From an uncultured Acidimicrobiales bacterium (lineage in GTDB: Bacteria > Actinomycetota > Acidimicrobiia > Acidimicrobiales > Bin134), in contig OX638344.1 in NCBI GenBank assembly GCA_951813555.1, forward strand, positions 62,001 through 126,000: 64,000 bases of DNA, in the 5' to 3' direction. The notes below the pieces were generated by a model. The model was not told the DNA's origin. It ran no database searches and saw only the letters and a list, made by a program, of their open reading frames with translations. Made by a program: the position numbers and the translations under genes. Position 1 is the stretch's first letter, and each line of letters starts with the position of its first letter. Below are positions 47,013-56,466 of the stretch, piece by piece.

Positions 47013-49328
47013 ATGGCTACTGCCCTGGAGGGGTTGCGAGTTCTCGAGCTCGGCACGGGAACCGCCGCGGGCATTGCCGGGATGGTCATGGCTGAGAACG
47101 GGGCAGAGGTGGTCAAGATCGAACCACCAGGCGGCGACCACTGTCGGAAGCATCCCGGCTTCGCTGTCTGGCATCGGGGTAAGAAGAGCGCCGTGCTCGA
47201 CTTGTCCGAGCCTGGTCATCGGAGTCGATTCCTGGAGTTGGTCCGGGTGTCCGACGGCGTGATCGAAGCGTTCCGCCCATTGACCGCCGAAAGGCTCGGC
47301 GTCGACTATGAGATCCTGCACCGGCTGAACAACCAACTTGTGTACGCCGCCATCACCGGGTTCGGCGAGACCGGGCCGTGGCGGGACCTGCCCGGCTACG
47401 AGCAGATTGTGGCGGCCAAGAGCGGGCGCATGACCACCTACGAAGGGGTGCGTCCCGGACCGGTGTTCACCCCGGTGCCCATTGCCTCCTACGGGGCGGG
47501 AATGCTGGCCGCGGTGGGCTTGATGGCCGGAATCTCGGCCCGGGCCCGCCTGGGTCGGGGCCAGCGAATCCACACCAGCCTGCTCCACGCCTTGAGCGTG
47601 TACGACATGACCAGCGGGCACGGAAACCGCACCAACATCCCGCCGGAGCCGGGAAAGGTCTACGGCATCATGCGAGTGCCCTTCATGACTGCGCCCACCA
47701 AGGACGGCCGCTTCATCCAGATGTGCAGCCGCCAAGCCCACCACTACCGCCGGTGGCTAACCGAGCTGGGGCTTGAGGCGTTGCTGGACGACCCTGAGCT
47801 GGCCAATACCCCCGACCTGTGGCCCAGCGAAGAGCGGCTAGCCGCGGCTATCGAGGCCATCCAGACCGGAATGAAAGAGTGCACCGCCGAGGAGTGGATG
47901 GAGGTCTTCTCCGCCAACGACATCGGGGGCGATCCGTTCCTGGCTCCCCGGGAATTCCTAGAACATCCCCAATGCACTGTGAATGGGCGGCGTCAAGAAG
48001 TGCTCGACGCCGACCTGGGCCCGACGGTGCAGATCGGCCCGCTCGGGCTGTACTCCGACACGCCGTCGGTGGTCGGACCGCCCGCCCCCCGCCTCGGCGA
48101 GAACACCGACGAGGTGCTGAGCAGCTGGCTGTCGACGCCCTCTCCCACCCGCACCGCTGACAGGGTCGACCGCTGTGATGAGCTGCCCCTGGCCGATATC
48201 ACCATTCTGGATGTCGGCTACTTCTACGCCTGCCCGTTCGCGGCCACGCTGCTGGCTGAGGCCGGGGCCCGGGTGATCAAAGTCGAGCCCCCCACCGGCG
48301 ATCCCGGGCGTCGCAACTGGACCACCGACTACGTGAAGTCCCAGGTGGGCAAGGAGTCCATCGTGTTGGACCTCAAGACCCCCGAGGGCCTGGACATCCT
48401 GTACCGACTGGTGGACCGGGCCGACGTGTTCCTGCACAACTTTCGGCCGGGAACCCCCGAGCGGCTGGGCATCGACGCCGACACCGTGCTGGCCCGCAAC
48501 CCCCGCCTGCTCTATGTGTACGCCTCGTGCTTCGGCAGCCGCGGTCCGTGGGCCCGAAAGGCCGGCTTCCACTCGTCGCCCAACGCCATCGCCGGAGCCG
48601 GCGTTGTGGAGTCGGGCGACCAGAACCCGCCCCGAAACCGCACCTACGGCGACCCCACCGCCGCCCTGGCTACTGCCGCCGCCATCATGACGGGGGTGTT
48701 GGGTTGCCGACGCACCGGGCGGGGCCAGAAGCTGGAGACCACCATGCTCACCTCCACTGCCTACGCCGTGGCTGAGTGGGGCACCCAGCACTCAGGCCCC
48801 CATGCCCCGGTAATGGACTCCGGGCAATACGGCTATCACGCCTTCCAGCGGCTCTATGAGACCGACAATGGCTGGCTGGTGCTGGATGTGCATCGAGACC
48901 GCGAGCGTCAGGCCCTGGGCTCGGTGCTTGGTGTCGAGCTTCCCGAGCTGCCCTCCCCGGAACTCGCAACCCAGCTAACCAGAGTGTTCAAGTCGGACTC
49001 GGCTGAGGCTTGGGAAGACCGGCTGCTGGCCGCCGGGGTACCCGCGGCCCAAGCTGATCGGGGTGACTTCTTGCACAATATGCTGAATGAAAACCATATG
49101 CGGACAAGCGGCGTGGCCACCGAAGCGGAACAGGACGGTCTGGGCTCGTACTGGAGAGCCGCGCCAACCATGCAATTCTCGTCCGCCCCCACGCCTCTGG
49201 CCCCAGCACTCCCCCTCGGTTGGGCCACGACGGAGATCTTGGGTGAACTTGGTATCGATGATGAGCAAATCACCCGACTGCACGATGCCGGGGTGACCAA
49301 GCCCATCGGACACGGCCTACCCAGCTAG
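47013..49328 (+). CDS. tandem-domain CaiB/BaiF family CoA transferase
   Basis: 771 residues, twice the usual ~400. The first copy (about 3-375) has LRVLELGTGTAAGIAGMVMAENGAEVVKIEPPGGD and AFRPLTAERLGVDYEIL; the second (about 390-760) has ITILDVGYFYACPFAATLLAEAGARVIKVEPPTGDPGR and HNFRPGTPERLGIDAD. Family III CoA transferases use an active-site Asp after GYEQIVAAKSG / GFHSSPNAIAGAG; that Asp is not evident at the usual place in either half and needs alignment. The reaction moves CoA between carboxylic acids. The carbonic anhydrase gene follows 7 bp downstream. Confidence 0.88.
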   Translation: MATALEGLRVLELGTGTAAGIAGMVMAENGAEVVKIEPPGGDHCRKHPGFAVWHRGKKSAVLDLSEPGHRSRFLELVRVSDGVIEAFRPLTAERLGVDYEILHRLNNQLVYAAITGFGETGPWRDLPGYEQIVAAKSGRMTTYEGVRPGPVFTPVPIASYGAGMLAAVGLMAGISARARLGRGQRIHTSLLHALSVYDMTSGHGNRTNIPPEPGKVYGIMRVPFMTAPTKDGRFIQMCSRQAHHYRRWLTELGLEALLDDPELANTPDLWPSEERLAAAIEAIQTGMKECTAEEWMEVFSANDIGGDPFLAPREFLEHPQCTVNGRRQEVLDADLGPTVQIGPLGLYSDTPSVVGPPAPRLGENTDEVLSSWLSTPSPTRTADRVDRCDELPLADITILDVGYFYACPFAATLLAEAGARVIKVEPPTGDPGRRNWTTDYVKSQVGKESIVLDLKTPEGLDILYRLVDRADVFLHNFRPGTPERLGIDADTVLARNPRLLYVYASCFGSRGPWARKAGFHSSPNAIAGAGVVESGDQNPPRNRTYGDPTAALATAAAIMTGVLGCRRTGRGQKLETTMLTSTAYAVAEWGTQHSGPHAPVMDSGQYGYHAFQRLYETDNGWLVLDVHRDRERQALGSVLGVELPELPSPELATQLTRVFKSDSAEAWEDRLLAAGVPAAQADRGDFLHNMLNENHMRTSGVATEAEQDGLGSYWRAAPTMQFSSAPTPLAPALPLGWATTEILGELGIDDEQITRLHDAGVTKPIGHGLPS

Positions 49329-49335
49329 AGGAACC

Positions 49336-49755
49336 ATGAGCGAACCTTCTGAAGTATTGACGTCGGTGTTGACCTGCATGGACCACCGCTTGGCCCCCCT
49401 CGCCATCTTGCAGCTTGAGCCAGAGCAAGCCCATGTGGTCCGCAACGCCGGAGGCTATGTCACCGAAGACGCCATCCGGTCCATTTGCCTGTCGCAGCAG
49501 CTCGTCGGAAGCAGCCGGATCGTGGTGCTGCACCACACCGACTGCGCGGCCTCGGCAAGATCTGCCGAGGACTACCGGGCCTTGGTGGAAGCCAATACCG
49601 GCGTCTCGCCGACCTGGGATGTGGAGCCGGTCGGCGACGCCCGGGAGCGGGTCTTGGCCGCAATGGAGCACCTGCGCTCATCACCGCTGGTGGATTCCTC
49701 CCGGCTGGAGGGCTTCGTCTACGACGTCGACGACGGCAGCCTGACCCCGGTGTAG
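49336..49755 (+). CDS. beta-class carbonic anhydrase
   Basis: 139 residues, a short form like those of mycobacteria. Zinc ligands and dyad are visible: Cys14 with Asp16 and Arg18 in LTCMDHRL, HVVRNAGGYV near 33-42, and His67-x-x-Cys70 in VVLHHTDCAAS. It interconverts CO2 and bicarbonate. The position right after the CoA transferase may be chance or linked to carboxylation/decarboxylation steps. A GAGGAACC stretch precedes the ATG. Confidence 0.92.
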   Translation: MSEPSEVLTSVLTCMDHRLAPLAILQLEPEQAHVVRNAGGYVTEDAIRSICLSQQLVGSSRIVVLHHTDCAASARSAEDYRALVEANTGVSPTWDVEPVGDARERVLAAMEHLRSSPLVDSSRLEGFVYDVDDGSLTPV

Positions 49756-49762
49756 TCGTCGC

Positions 49763-50596
49763 CTACTTCGACGCCATTGGGAGCATTTCATCTCCCGCGA
49801 TGCCCGCTGACGATTCGCTCATCGACGACACGATCGCCCCTCGGTTGTGGGCAGTGAGAATGAACTCGCTGGCGGCCCGGTTGTGCTCGCCAACCACATA
49901 GGTCGGACCGTTGTGGAGATTGGCCAAGGCCTCGTCGGCCACATCTGAGGCGTCCATCGGGTTGTGGGCGCTCAAATCGGCCCCCATCCGACGGTGGGAA
50001 GGAGTGTCGGTCGCCCCGATCACCATGGCGATGGCGTCCACCCCGTAAATGCCGAGTTCCCGCCACAGGCCTTCGGCAAAAACCCAGTCGTATGCCTTCG
50101 AGGCGTTGTAGACCGACTGATGGGTAGAGCCGGCAAACCCGGCCACCGAGCCGACCATCACAAATCCGCCCCGTCCCCGCTGGATCAGCCGGGGAGCAAA
50201 CCGGTGGGCGAACAGGGTTGTGCTCCGGCAGTTCATATTCACCAGTGCGAGCAGGTCTTCTTCAGTCCAGTCGGTGAAGTAGCTGAACCGTATCGTCGCT
50301 CCGGCGTTGAAGATCACCAGGCCAACATCGAGGTCCGCAGTCAATTCGGCCGCGGTGGCCGCGGCGTCGGCGGCAGTGAGGTCGACCGAAGCGGTTCGGA
50401 TCTCGACGTTGTGCTCGGCTTGGATGTCGGCGGCCAGGCTGTCGAGCGGGGTTTGACGACGTGCAAGCAGCACCAAGTTGATCCCCTCGCGGGCGAGACG
50501 CCGGGCAAAGGCCTCTCCGGTTCCCTCCGACCCTCCGGCGATAAGCGCCCACGGGCCGTAGCGGTCAGAGAAATCAGCGGAGAACTCCCAATTCAT
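49763..50596 (-). CDS. short-chain dehydrogenase/reductase
   Basis: 277 residues. IAGGSEGTGEAFARRLAREG is the cofactor loop (GxxxGxG variant near residue 21), FNAGA replaces NNAG, and YNASK carries the catalytic Tyr and Lys near residue 166. The second position LLARRQ after strand 2 indicates NADP preference. It converges with the carbonic anhydrase gene and has an Ala-rich middle. Substrate unknown. Confidence 0.9.
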   Translation of the reverse strand: MNWEFSADFSDRYGPWALIAGGSEGTGEAFARRLAREGINLVLLARRQTPLDSLAADIQAEHNVEIRTASVDLTAADAAATAAELTADLDVGLVIFNAGATIRFSYFTDWTEEDLLALVNMNCRSTTLFAHRFAPRLIQRGRGGFVMVGSVAGFAGSTHQSVYNASKAYDWVFAEGLWRELGIYGVDAIAMVIGATDTPSHRRMGADLSAHNPMDASDVADEALANLHNGPTYVVGEHNRAASEFILTAHNRGAIVSSMSESSAGIAGDEMLPMASK

Positions 50597-50686
50597 GGCA
50601 GCAGACTACCCACATTCCGATTCGGTCTCGCTGCTCTGCAAATGCACGGCGCATCCATTTCATCGACGGGCCACTAACCTCGCCCC

Positions 50687-51430
50687 GTGGATTTAGGAAT
50701 CAGCGGACGACGGGCGCTGGTGGCCGCCTCATCGGCTGGCCTGGGATTGGCCACTGCGGTGGCGCTGGCTGAGGAGGGTTGCCAGGTAGTGATGAACGGG
50801 CGAGACCCCGACCGCCTCAACGACGCGGCTCGCAGCGTTCCCGACGCCGTCACCATCGTCGGCGACGTGTCCGACGCGACCGGTGCCACCGCGTTGGTCG
50901 AGGCCGCCACCGAGGCCCTGGGCGGCATCGACATCCTGGTCACCAACGCCGGAGGCCCGCCCGGGGGAAACTGGGCTGACACCGACACCGACCTCTATCC
51001 GGCCGCGCTGGACTTGAGCCTGATGTCGGTGGTGGCCATGACCAAGGCGGCCGTACCGGCCATGCAGGCCCAGGGCTGGGGCCGGGTGCTGGCCATCACC
51101 TCGGTGTCGGTGCGCCAGCCACTGGACATGCTCATCTTGTCCAACACTGCCCGGGCAGGGGTCACCGGCTACCTCAAGACCATGGCCAACCAGGTGGCGG
51201 CCGACGGAGTGACCGTAAACTCCCTCCAACCCGGCTACCACGCCACCGACCGGCTCCGGCAGCTGTTCGGCGACCGGATGGCCGACCTGGAGTCAACGGC
51301 CGCCACTCACACAGTGGGCGACCCCTCCGACTTCGGTCGGATCGCCGCCTTCTTGTGTTCTGAGCACGCCAGGTTCATCACCGGCGCGGCTCTTCCGGTA
51401 GACGGCGGCCTTTGCGCCGGACTGCAATAG
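50687..51430 (+). CDS. SDR-family protein lacking the catalytic tyrosine
   Basis: 247 residues from GTG 50687. ALVAASSAGLGLATAVALAEEG is the cofactor loop and TNAGGPPGGNW a variant of NNAG. At the usual YxxxK the sequence is LSNTARAGVTGYLKTMA, so Tyr is missing; this matches the known 3-oxoacyl reductase-like SDR group with LSN-x-x-RAG. Such members may be reductases with altered chemistry or have lost activity. A Dabb-domain gene follows 16 bp downstream with AAAGGAG. Confidence 0.88.
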   Translation: MDLGISGRRALVAASSAGLGLATAVALAEEGCQVVMNGRDPDRLNDAARSVPDAVTIVGDVSDATGATALVEAATEALGGIDILVTNAGGPPGGNWADTDTDLYPAALDLSLMSVVAMTKAAVPAMQAQGWGRVLAITSVSVRQPLDMLILSNTARAGVTGYLKTMANQVAADGVTVNSLQPGYHATDRLRQLFGDRMADLESTAATHTVGDPSDFGRIAAFLCSEHARFITGAALPVDGGLCAGLQ

Positions 51431-51446
51431 ACAAAGGAGTAATCCG

Positions 51447-51743
51447 ATGATCCGACACGTCGTGATGTTCAAGTTCCGAGATGACGCCGACCAGGCCCAG
51501 CGCCAGGCTGTGCACGACGCCATTGCCACCATGCCGGAGGCCACTGGCGTGACCGAGACCTACGCCTTCGGGCCTGACCTAGGCCTAGCCGAGGGTAACT
51601 TCGACTTCGCTGTTGTCGGGGATTTCGCCGACCAAGATGCCTACTTGACCTATCGCGACCATCCCGAGCACCAGCGGATCGTCTTCGACATCATCCGCCC
51701 AGCCATCACCGACCGGGCCGCTATCCAATTCGAGGTCCCCTAG
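51447..51743 (+). CDS. Dabb-domain (stress-responsive alpha/beta barrel) protein
   Basis: 98 residues. IRHVVMFKFRDDADQAQRQAVHDAI, then FDFAVVGDFADQDAYLTYRDHPEHQRIV is the ferredoxin-like dimeric barrel of the Dabb family, with the conserved His pair. Members include olivetolic-acid cyclase-like and uncharacterised enzymes. AAAGGAG lies 8 bases ahead. It is in an operon with the SDR at 50687 and ends 4 bp inside the end of the convergent SDR. Confidence 0.9.
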   Translation: MIRHVVMFKFRDDADQAQRQAVHDAIATMPEATGVTETYAFGPDLGLAEGNFDFAVVGDFADQDAYLTYRDHPEHQRIVFDIIRPAITDRAAIQFEVP

Positions 51744-52525
51744 ATGGGCTGGACCCCCGGCGAGGGGTAGCCGGCGGTGTAACCGCCGTCGGACACGAAT
51801 TCCGACCCAGTGGAGTACGAGCTCTCATCGGAGGCCAAGAACAGCGCCAACCGGGAAATCTCCTCTGGTCCTCCGGCCCGGCCCATGGGGGCCATGCGAG
51901 CCGAGTACTCCTCAAGGTGCTCGTGCACCTCCTCAGGAGTCATCACATCGCTCGAACCCATATGGGTGCGGATGAAGCCGGGGTGGATGGAGTTCACCCG
52001 GATGCCCACCGGGCCCAGCTCCATGGCTGCGGTCTTGGTCATGCCCCGCACCGCCCATTTGCTGGCGATATATGAAGTGAGGTTGTTCATGCCGATCAGG
52101 CCGTCGATGGAGGAGATGTTGATGATCGATCCGCCGCCCGACGCGGTCATCGGCCGTACCGCGGCCCGCATTCCCAAGAACACGCCCGTCTGGTTCACCT
52201 CGGTCACCTTGCGGTAGCTCTCCAGCGTCAAGTCGGCCAGAGGGGACGGCTCAGCGATTCCCGCGTTGTTCACCAGCACGTCCAACCGCCCGAAGGTGTC
52301 CATCACCATCTTCATAGCGGCGTCCCAGTCGGCCTCGCTGGTCACGTCCAAGTGCTGGTACACCGCGTTGGGACCGATGTCGGCGGCCACGGCGGCGCCC
52401 TCGTCGTCGAGGATGTCGGCCACCACCACCTTGGCCCCTTCCGCAGCGAACACCCGGCAGTGGGATTGACCCATACCTCGGGCCGCACCGGAGACAAACG
52501 CAACCTTGTTGTCCAAACGCCCCAT
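51740..52525 (-). CDS. short-chain dehydrogenase/reductase, hydroxysteroid dehydrogenase-like
   Basis: 261 residues from ATG 52525 with GGAGGG just upstream; a much longer open frame upstream overlaps the monooxygenase antisense and was rejected. VAFVSGAARGMGQSHCRVFAAEGAKVVVADI, NNAGIAEPSPL, ISSIDGLIGMNNLTSYIASK and SDGGYTAGYP are the classical SDR motifs of the 3-alpha/20-beta hydroxysteroid group. Highly similar in layout to the SDR at 55673-56452. It diverges from the Baeyer-Villiger-type monooxygenase gene, 69 bp apart. Confidence 0.92.
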   Translation of the reverse strand: MGRLDNKVAFVSGAARGMGQSHCRVFAAEGAKVVVADILDDEGAAVAADIGPNAVYQHLDVTSEADWDAAMKMVMDTFGRLDVLVNNAGIAEPSPLADLTLESYRKVTEVNQTGVFLGMRAAVRPMTASGGGSIINISSIDGLIGMNNLTSYIASKWAVRGMTKTAAMELGPVGIRVNSIHPGFIRTHMGSSDVMTPEEVHEHLEEYSARMAPMGRAGGPEEISRLALFLASDESSYSTGSEFVSDGGYTAGYPSPGVQPI

Positions 52526-52594
52526 AATCCCTCCGTCTTCTAGTGACTGCGGCCCTGAGGGTAGCGTTTTCCGGACCAACACATAGAGGTAGAC

Positions 52595-54088
52595 ATGAGC
52601 ACACAGCAAGCAGAGGCAGCCAGCGGCAACGGAGCTCGAGACCTGCGGATCGCCATCATCGGAGCCGGGCCCGGCGGACTGTGCGCCGCCATCCGGCTGC
52701 GCCAGTCGGGGTTCGAGAACTTCACCGTGCTGGAGAAGAGCGGCGGGGTGGGCGGCACCTGGTATCACAACCGGTACCCGGGCTGCGCCTGTGACATCCA
52801 GTCGGAGCTCTACTCCTTTTCCTTCGAGGTGAACACCACCTGGACCCGCCCGTATGCCCGCCAGCCCGAGATCCTGAGTTATATGGAGCGATGCGCCGAG
52901 AAGTACCGGGTGCTCCCCCACTGCCGATTCGACGACGCCGTTGAGTCGGCCCGCTGGGATGACGACTCCGCCGCTTGGACGATCACCACCGAGTCAGGCA
53001 CCAAAATCGAGGCCGACGTGGTGATCAGTGCGCTCGGCATGTTCAACGACGTCCCCCTGCCCGACATCGAGGGTCTGGACTCCTTTGAGGGCAAGACCAT
53101 CCACTCGGCCCGTTGGGATTGGGACCACGACCTCGCTGGCGAGACCGTGGGAGTGATCGGCTCAGCGGCCAGCGCAGTGCAGCTCATCCCCGAAATCGCC
53201 CTCGAGGTGGGACAGCTCCACGTGTTCCAGCGCACCGCCAACTGGGTGCTTCCCAAAGAGGACGAGCCGTACACCTCCGAGGAGATGGCCGCCCGCCAGG
53301 TTGATCCCAGCATTGTGGTGGCCCGCCGCGACGAGCTGTTCGAGCAGGTGGACACCGGCATGGCGTTCAAAGACCCCAACCGGCGAGCCGAGATGGAGGC
53401 ATTGGGCGTTCGAGCTCTGGAGGAGGTGGCCGACCCAGAGCTGCGGGCCAAGCTCACCCCCACCCACATGTGGGGCTGCAAGCGGCCGCTGTTCCACAAC
53501 GAGTACTACGCCACCTACAACCGCCCGAACGTGGAGCTGGTGACCGACGCCATCAAGCGGATCACCCCCAAGGGTGTGCTCACCGTCGATGGCACCGAGC
53601 GGGTGATGGACACCATGGTGCTGGCCACCGGGTTCTCCACCACCAAGTACCTTTCGGCCATCGAAGTGATCGGCCGAAACGGGTTGGACATCGAGGACGC
53701 CTGGAACGACGGCGCCACCGCCTACATGGGAATCACCACCACCGGGTTCCCCAACCTATTCATGCTGTACGGCCCCAACACCAACAACGGCTCGATCATC
53801 ACCATGATCGAGTACCAGGTTGAATACGCCTTGGCCCACATCCAGCGTCTGGCCGCCCAACGCCTGGCCTGGGTGGACGTGAAGGCCGAGCCCATGGCCC
53901 AGTACAACGAGTGGGTGCAGGAGGGCATCGCCGGCATCGAACCCTGGCACGCCAGCTGCAACGGCTACTACCGCAGCCCGAGCGGCCGTATCGTCACCCA
54001 GTGGCCCCACAACATGACCACCTTCAAGGACCAGACCGCCACCATCGACGAAGACGCCTACGAAGTGGCAGCCAAATCGGTCGACTGA
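52595..54088 (+). CDS. flavin monooxygenase, Baeyer-Villiger type
   Basis: 497 residues. IAIIGAGPGGLCAAIRLRQSGF is the FAD loop near residue 18, GGVGGTWYHNRYPGCACDI the class signature, FEGKTIHSARWDWD the F-x-G-x-x-x-H-x-x-x-W Baeyer-Villiger motif near residue 162, then GVIGSAASAVQLIPEIA for NADPH. It inserts oxygen next to a ketone, giving an ester or lactone, which fits ring cleavage of cyclic ketones produced by the adjacent hydroxysteroid-like SDRs. TAGAGGTAG lies close ahead of the ATG. Confidence 0.93.
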   Translation: MSTQQAEAASGNGARDLRIAIIGAGPGGLCAAIRLRQSGFENFTVLEKSGGVGGTWYHNRYPGCACDIQSELYSFSFEVNTTWTRPYARQPEILSYMERCAEKYRVLPHCRFDDAVESARWDDDSAAWTITTESGTKIEADVVISALGMFNDVPLPDIEGLDSFEGKTIHSARWDWDHDLAGETVGVIGSAASAVQLIPEIALEVGQLHVFQRTANWVLPKEDEPYTSEEMAARQVDPSIVVARRDELFEQVDTGMAFKDPNRRAEMEALGVRALEEVADPELRAKLTPTHMWGCKRPLFHNEYYATYNRPNVELVTDAIKRITPKGVLTVDGTERVMDTMVLATGFSTTKYLSAIEVIGRNGLDIEDAWNDGATAYMGITTTGFPNLFMLYGPNTNNGSIITMIEYQVEYALAHIQRLAAQRLAWVDVKAEPMAQYNEWVQEGIAGIEPWHASCNGYYRSPSGRIVTQWPHNMTTFKDQTATIDEDAYEVAAKSVD

Positions 54089-54303
54089 ATTACGCAACTT
54101 CCCTGACCAGAATCCACCGACTCAGCCACCGCGGGCCACCGCCAACCATCACCCACACCGGCTTTTCTGTGTCTTGACTTGTCCCTCTCCTATGTCCTGA
54201 ATCACTACACCGCCGGGCCCGCTTAGCGTCATGTCGCCTGCGCGTACAGCCTGCATCGCCTTGATAGGAACGCGCTCATCGGAAATGACATCACAGTATT
54301 GAC

Positions 54304-55470
54304 ATGGGGTTTCTCGCGCTTATGTTGGTATCGTCTATGTTGGTTTCACCCCAGAACATTCATGCACGGCCTTGGAGGCGAGCGACCAAGAGGGCTGGGT
54401 TGCCTCGCCGCATACACTGTCTCGCCGTCTTGGGAGCACTGCTTGTTGCTGCCGCTCTGAGCGCCTGCGGCGACGATCCGACGCCAATTTCCACGTTGAC
54501 GCCCATTGCCACGCCCGTACCCACGTCCTCGCCTGCGACGCCTGTTGCCACGACCGCTGCCACCCCTGCGGCTGCGACACCCGTTGCGACGCCTGCTGCC
54601 ACGACCGCTGCCACCCCTGCGGCTGCGACGCCCGTTGCGACGCCTGTTGCCACTTCCGTTGCGACGCCTGTGCCTACGACAGGCAAGACTGATCTTTATG
54701 ATCCCATATTGCCTCCCATGGCCCCGGCATACATCGATTGGCGTTGGCCGGAAGATAAGAAGCGTTTCCGGGAACTAGTAACCGAATTTACCATCCACAA
54801 CGATGTAGGTGACTGGTCTGAAAATCACGGGTATTACTTGATACTGATTCAAAATTCTATCTCTGATACGGGCTTCTATTTTGGCTTGCAGACCGATGTC
54901 AATGGGCGTGGAAAGGGGGTGATTTTCTCCCGGTGGGGTACGCGCGATCTAGCGAATGCGAGGTACTCGGATGCCGGCGGTTGGACCGAATCGTCGGGAC
55001 ACGAAGGCGACTTTATTGGGGTGCGCAGGTCTTACGACTGGAGCGCGGGCGACTACCGAATCCGAATTGCACCTGACGGCTTAGAATCCGACGGTGAATG
55101 GTTCGGCTTGTGGATTTCAGAGCTTGACGCCGATCACGAGACCTGGATTGGGTCGCTGAAATTTCCCCTGCTGAATGGCGCCGCCGCGATTCGGCCATAC
55201 TCTTCCGCGACGATCGAGCTCTATGGCATCGAACCGATTCGGCCGATCGACATTCCGCAATGGCATGTCAGCGTCAAAAGGCCGTGGGGAGATGACACCC
55301 AGTCCACATGGGGATTTACAAACTACCCCTTCGACGACTCTGTTAACGCGCTGTTGAACTCCGACGTCTGGTATGACCCATCGGAAGGCGCAGCCCACTT
55401 GCTTGTGGGCGGGACTACTGAACGCAAAACCGCTGCAGGGCACATTGACTTCCCGCCCGCACGGCGCTGA
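54304..55470 (+). CDS. lipoprotein with Ala-Thr-Pro repeat linker and DUF3472-like domain
   Basis: 388 residues from ATG 54304, but TTG 54400 is a better start: it has GAGGG five bases ahead and gives a 22-residue signal (PRRIHCLAVLGALLVAAALSAC) ending in a proper lipobox. After the Cys comes a linker of ATPVATTAATPAA repeats; the DNA shows two copies of a 51-bp unit (54541-54591 and 54592-54642) with two mismatches. The soluble domain has TGFYFGLQTDVNGRGKGVIFSRWGTRD and FIGVRRSYDWSAGDYRIRI, resembling DUF3472. GC content is visibly lower than in neighbours, suggesting transfer. Surface role unknown. Confidence 0.75.
   Translation: MGFLALMLVSSMLVSPQNIHARPWRRATKRAGLPRRIHCLAVLGALLVAAALSACGDDPTPISTLTPIATPVPTSSPATPVATTAATPAAATPVATPAATTAATPAAATPVATPVATSVATPVPTTGKTDLYDPILPPMAPAYIDWRWPEDKKRFRELVTEFTIHNDVGDWSENHGYYLILIQNSISDTGFYFGLQTDVNGRGKGVIFSRWGTRDLANARYSDAGGWTESSGHEGDFIGVRRSYDWSAGDYRIRIAPDGLESDGEWFGLWISELDADHETWIGSLKFPLLNGAAAIRPYSSATIELYGIEPIRPIDIPQWHVSVKRPWGDDTQSTWGFTNYPFDDSVNALLNSDVWYDPSEGAAHLLVGGTTERKTAAGHIDFPPARR
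54541..54642 (+). repeat. two tandem 51-bp units encoding the lipoprotein linker
   Basis: Units 54541-54591 and 54592-54642 differ at two positions and each encode 17 residues rich in Ala, Thr and Pro. Partial copies follow. The unit length keeps the frame, so linker length can vary by slippage without breaking the gene. Confidence 0.8.
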
Positions 55471-55672
55471 CTGATTCCGCTCAATGCTAGGTGACGACAA
55501 AGCCGGAATATCGACACCGACACTCTCCGACGTCAGGCGGTCTTTCCGCCAGACCAAACCACCCCACAACCCCACCCCACCGGTGGAGTTCGCCCTCCTT
55601 TGGAATGCACTCTCAGAGGCTTGAGCCCATAGCCTGCGGGGTCGAGATAACCCGGCGAACCAGGAGGAGGCG

Positions 55673-56452
55673 ATGGCAATGAGCGGACGACTGGATGGGA
55701 AGGTGGCGCTCATTACCGGCAGCGCCCGCGGGCAGGGTGAGGCAGAGGCCCGACGGTTTGTGGCCGAAGGGGCCAAGGTGGCCATCACCGATCTGCGGGA
55801 TGTGCAGGGCGAGCAGCTGGCTGCCGAACTAGGGCCCGACACCTTCTACCAGCAGCTGGATGTGACCCGGGAGGACGACTGGGACGCGGCGGTGGCCACC
55901 ACCGTGGAGCGGTTCGGCAAGTTGGACATTCTGGTGAACAACGCCGGGATCGGTGCATTCGGCACGCTGGAGGGCCTCGACCTGAAGACCCACCACGAGA
56001 TGATCGACATCAACCTCCACGGCGTGTATTTGGGCATGCGGGCGGCCAAGGCTGCACTGGTGGCCACCGGCAACGGGGCCATCGTGAATATCTCCTCCAT
56101 CGACGGGATCGTCGGCGTGCTGGGCATGACCAGCTACTCGGGAAGCAAATTCGCGGTCACCGGAATGACCCGCTCGGCGGCCATCGAGCTAGGGCCTCTG
56201 GGAGTACGGGTCAACTCGATCCATCCTGGGGTGATCAACAGCCCCATGGTGCAGGAGGCCCCTCCCGAGACCCGGGCCCGCCTCGACCGGCTCATGGACA
56301 TGCAGCCCATTAAGCGCATGGGCGAGCCCGACGAAATTGCCTCGCTGGCCCTGTTCTTGGCCAGCGACGAGGCCGGCTACATCACCGGCGCCCAGTTCGT
56401 GATCGACGGCGGGCACCTGGCCGGCCCGTGGCGGGAATCATTCGAGGAGTAA
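55673..56452 (+). CDS. short-chain dehydrogenase/reductase, hydroxysteroid dehydrogenase-like
   Basis: 259 residues; GGAGGAGG directly ahead. VALITGSARGQGEAEARRFVAEGAKVAITDL, NNAGIGAFGTLEGLD, ISSIDGIVGVLGMTSYSGSK and IDGGHLAGPW form a full SDR set, with Tyr and Lys in YSGSK. The protein is strikingly like the SDR encoded at 51740-52525 (IHPG, GMRAA, SSIDG segments shared). A P450 gene follows 14 bp downstream. Confidence 0.93.
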   Translation: MAMSGRLDGKVALITGSARGQGEAEARRFVAEGAKVAITDLRDVQGEQLAAELGPDTFYQQLDVTREDDWDAAVATTVERFGKLDILVNNAGIGAFGTLEGLDLKTHHEMIDINLHGVYLGMRAAKAALVATGNGAIVNISSIDGIVGVLGMTSYSGSKFAVTGMTRSAAIELGPLGVRVNSIHPGVINSPMVQEAPPETRARLDRLMDMQPIKRMGEPDEIASLALFLASDEAGYITGAQFVIDGGHLAGPWRESFEE

Positions 56453-56466
56453 GGAAGTCCAAAGCA

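Noticed and set aside
55536..55550. Rho-independent terminator GGCGG-TCTTT-CCGCC
   Set aside because: The stem is only five base pairs and no T-run follows, so it is not reported as a terminator.
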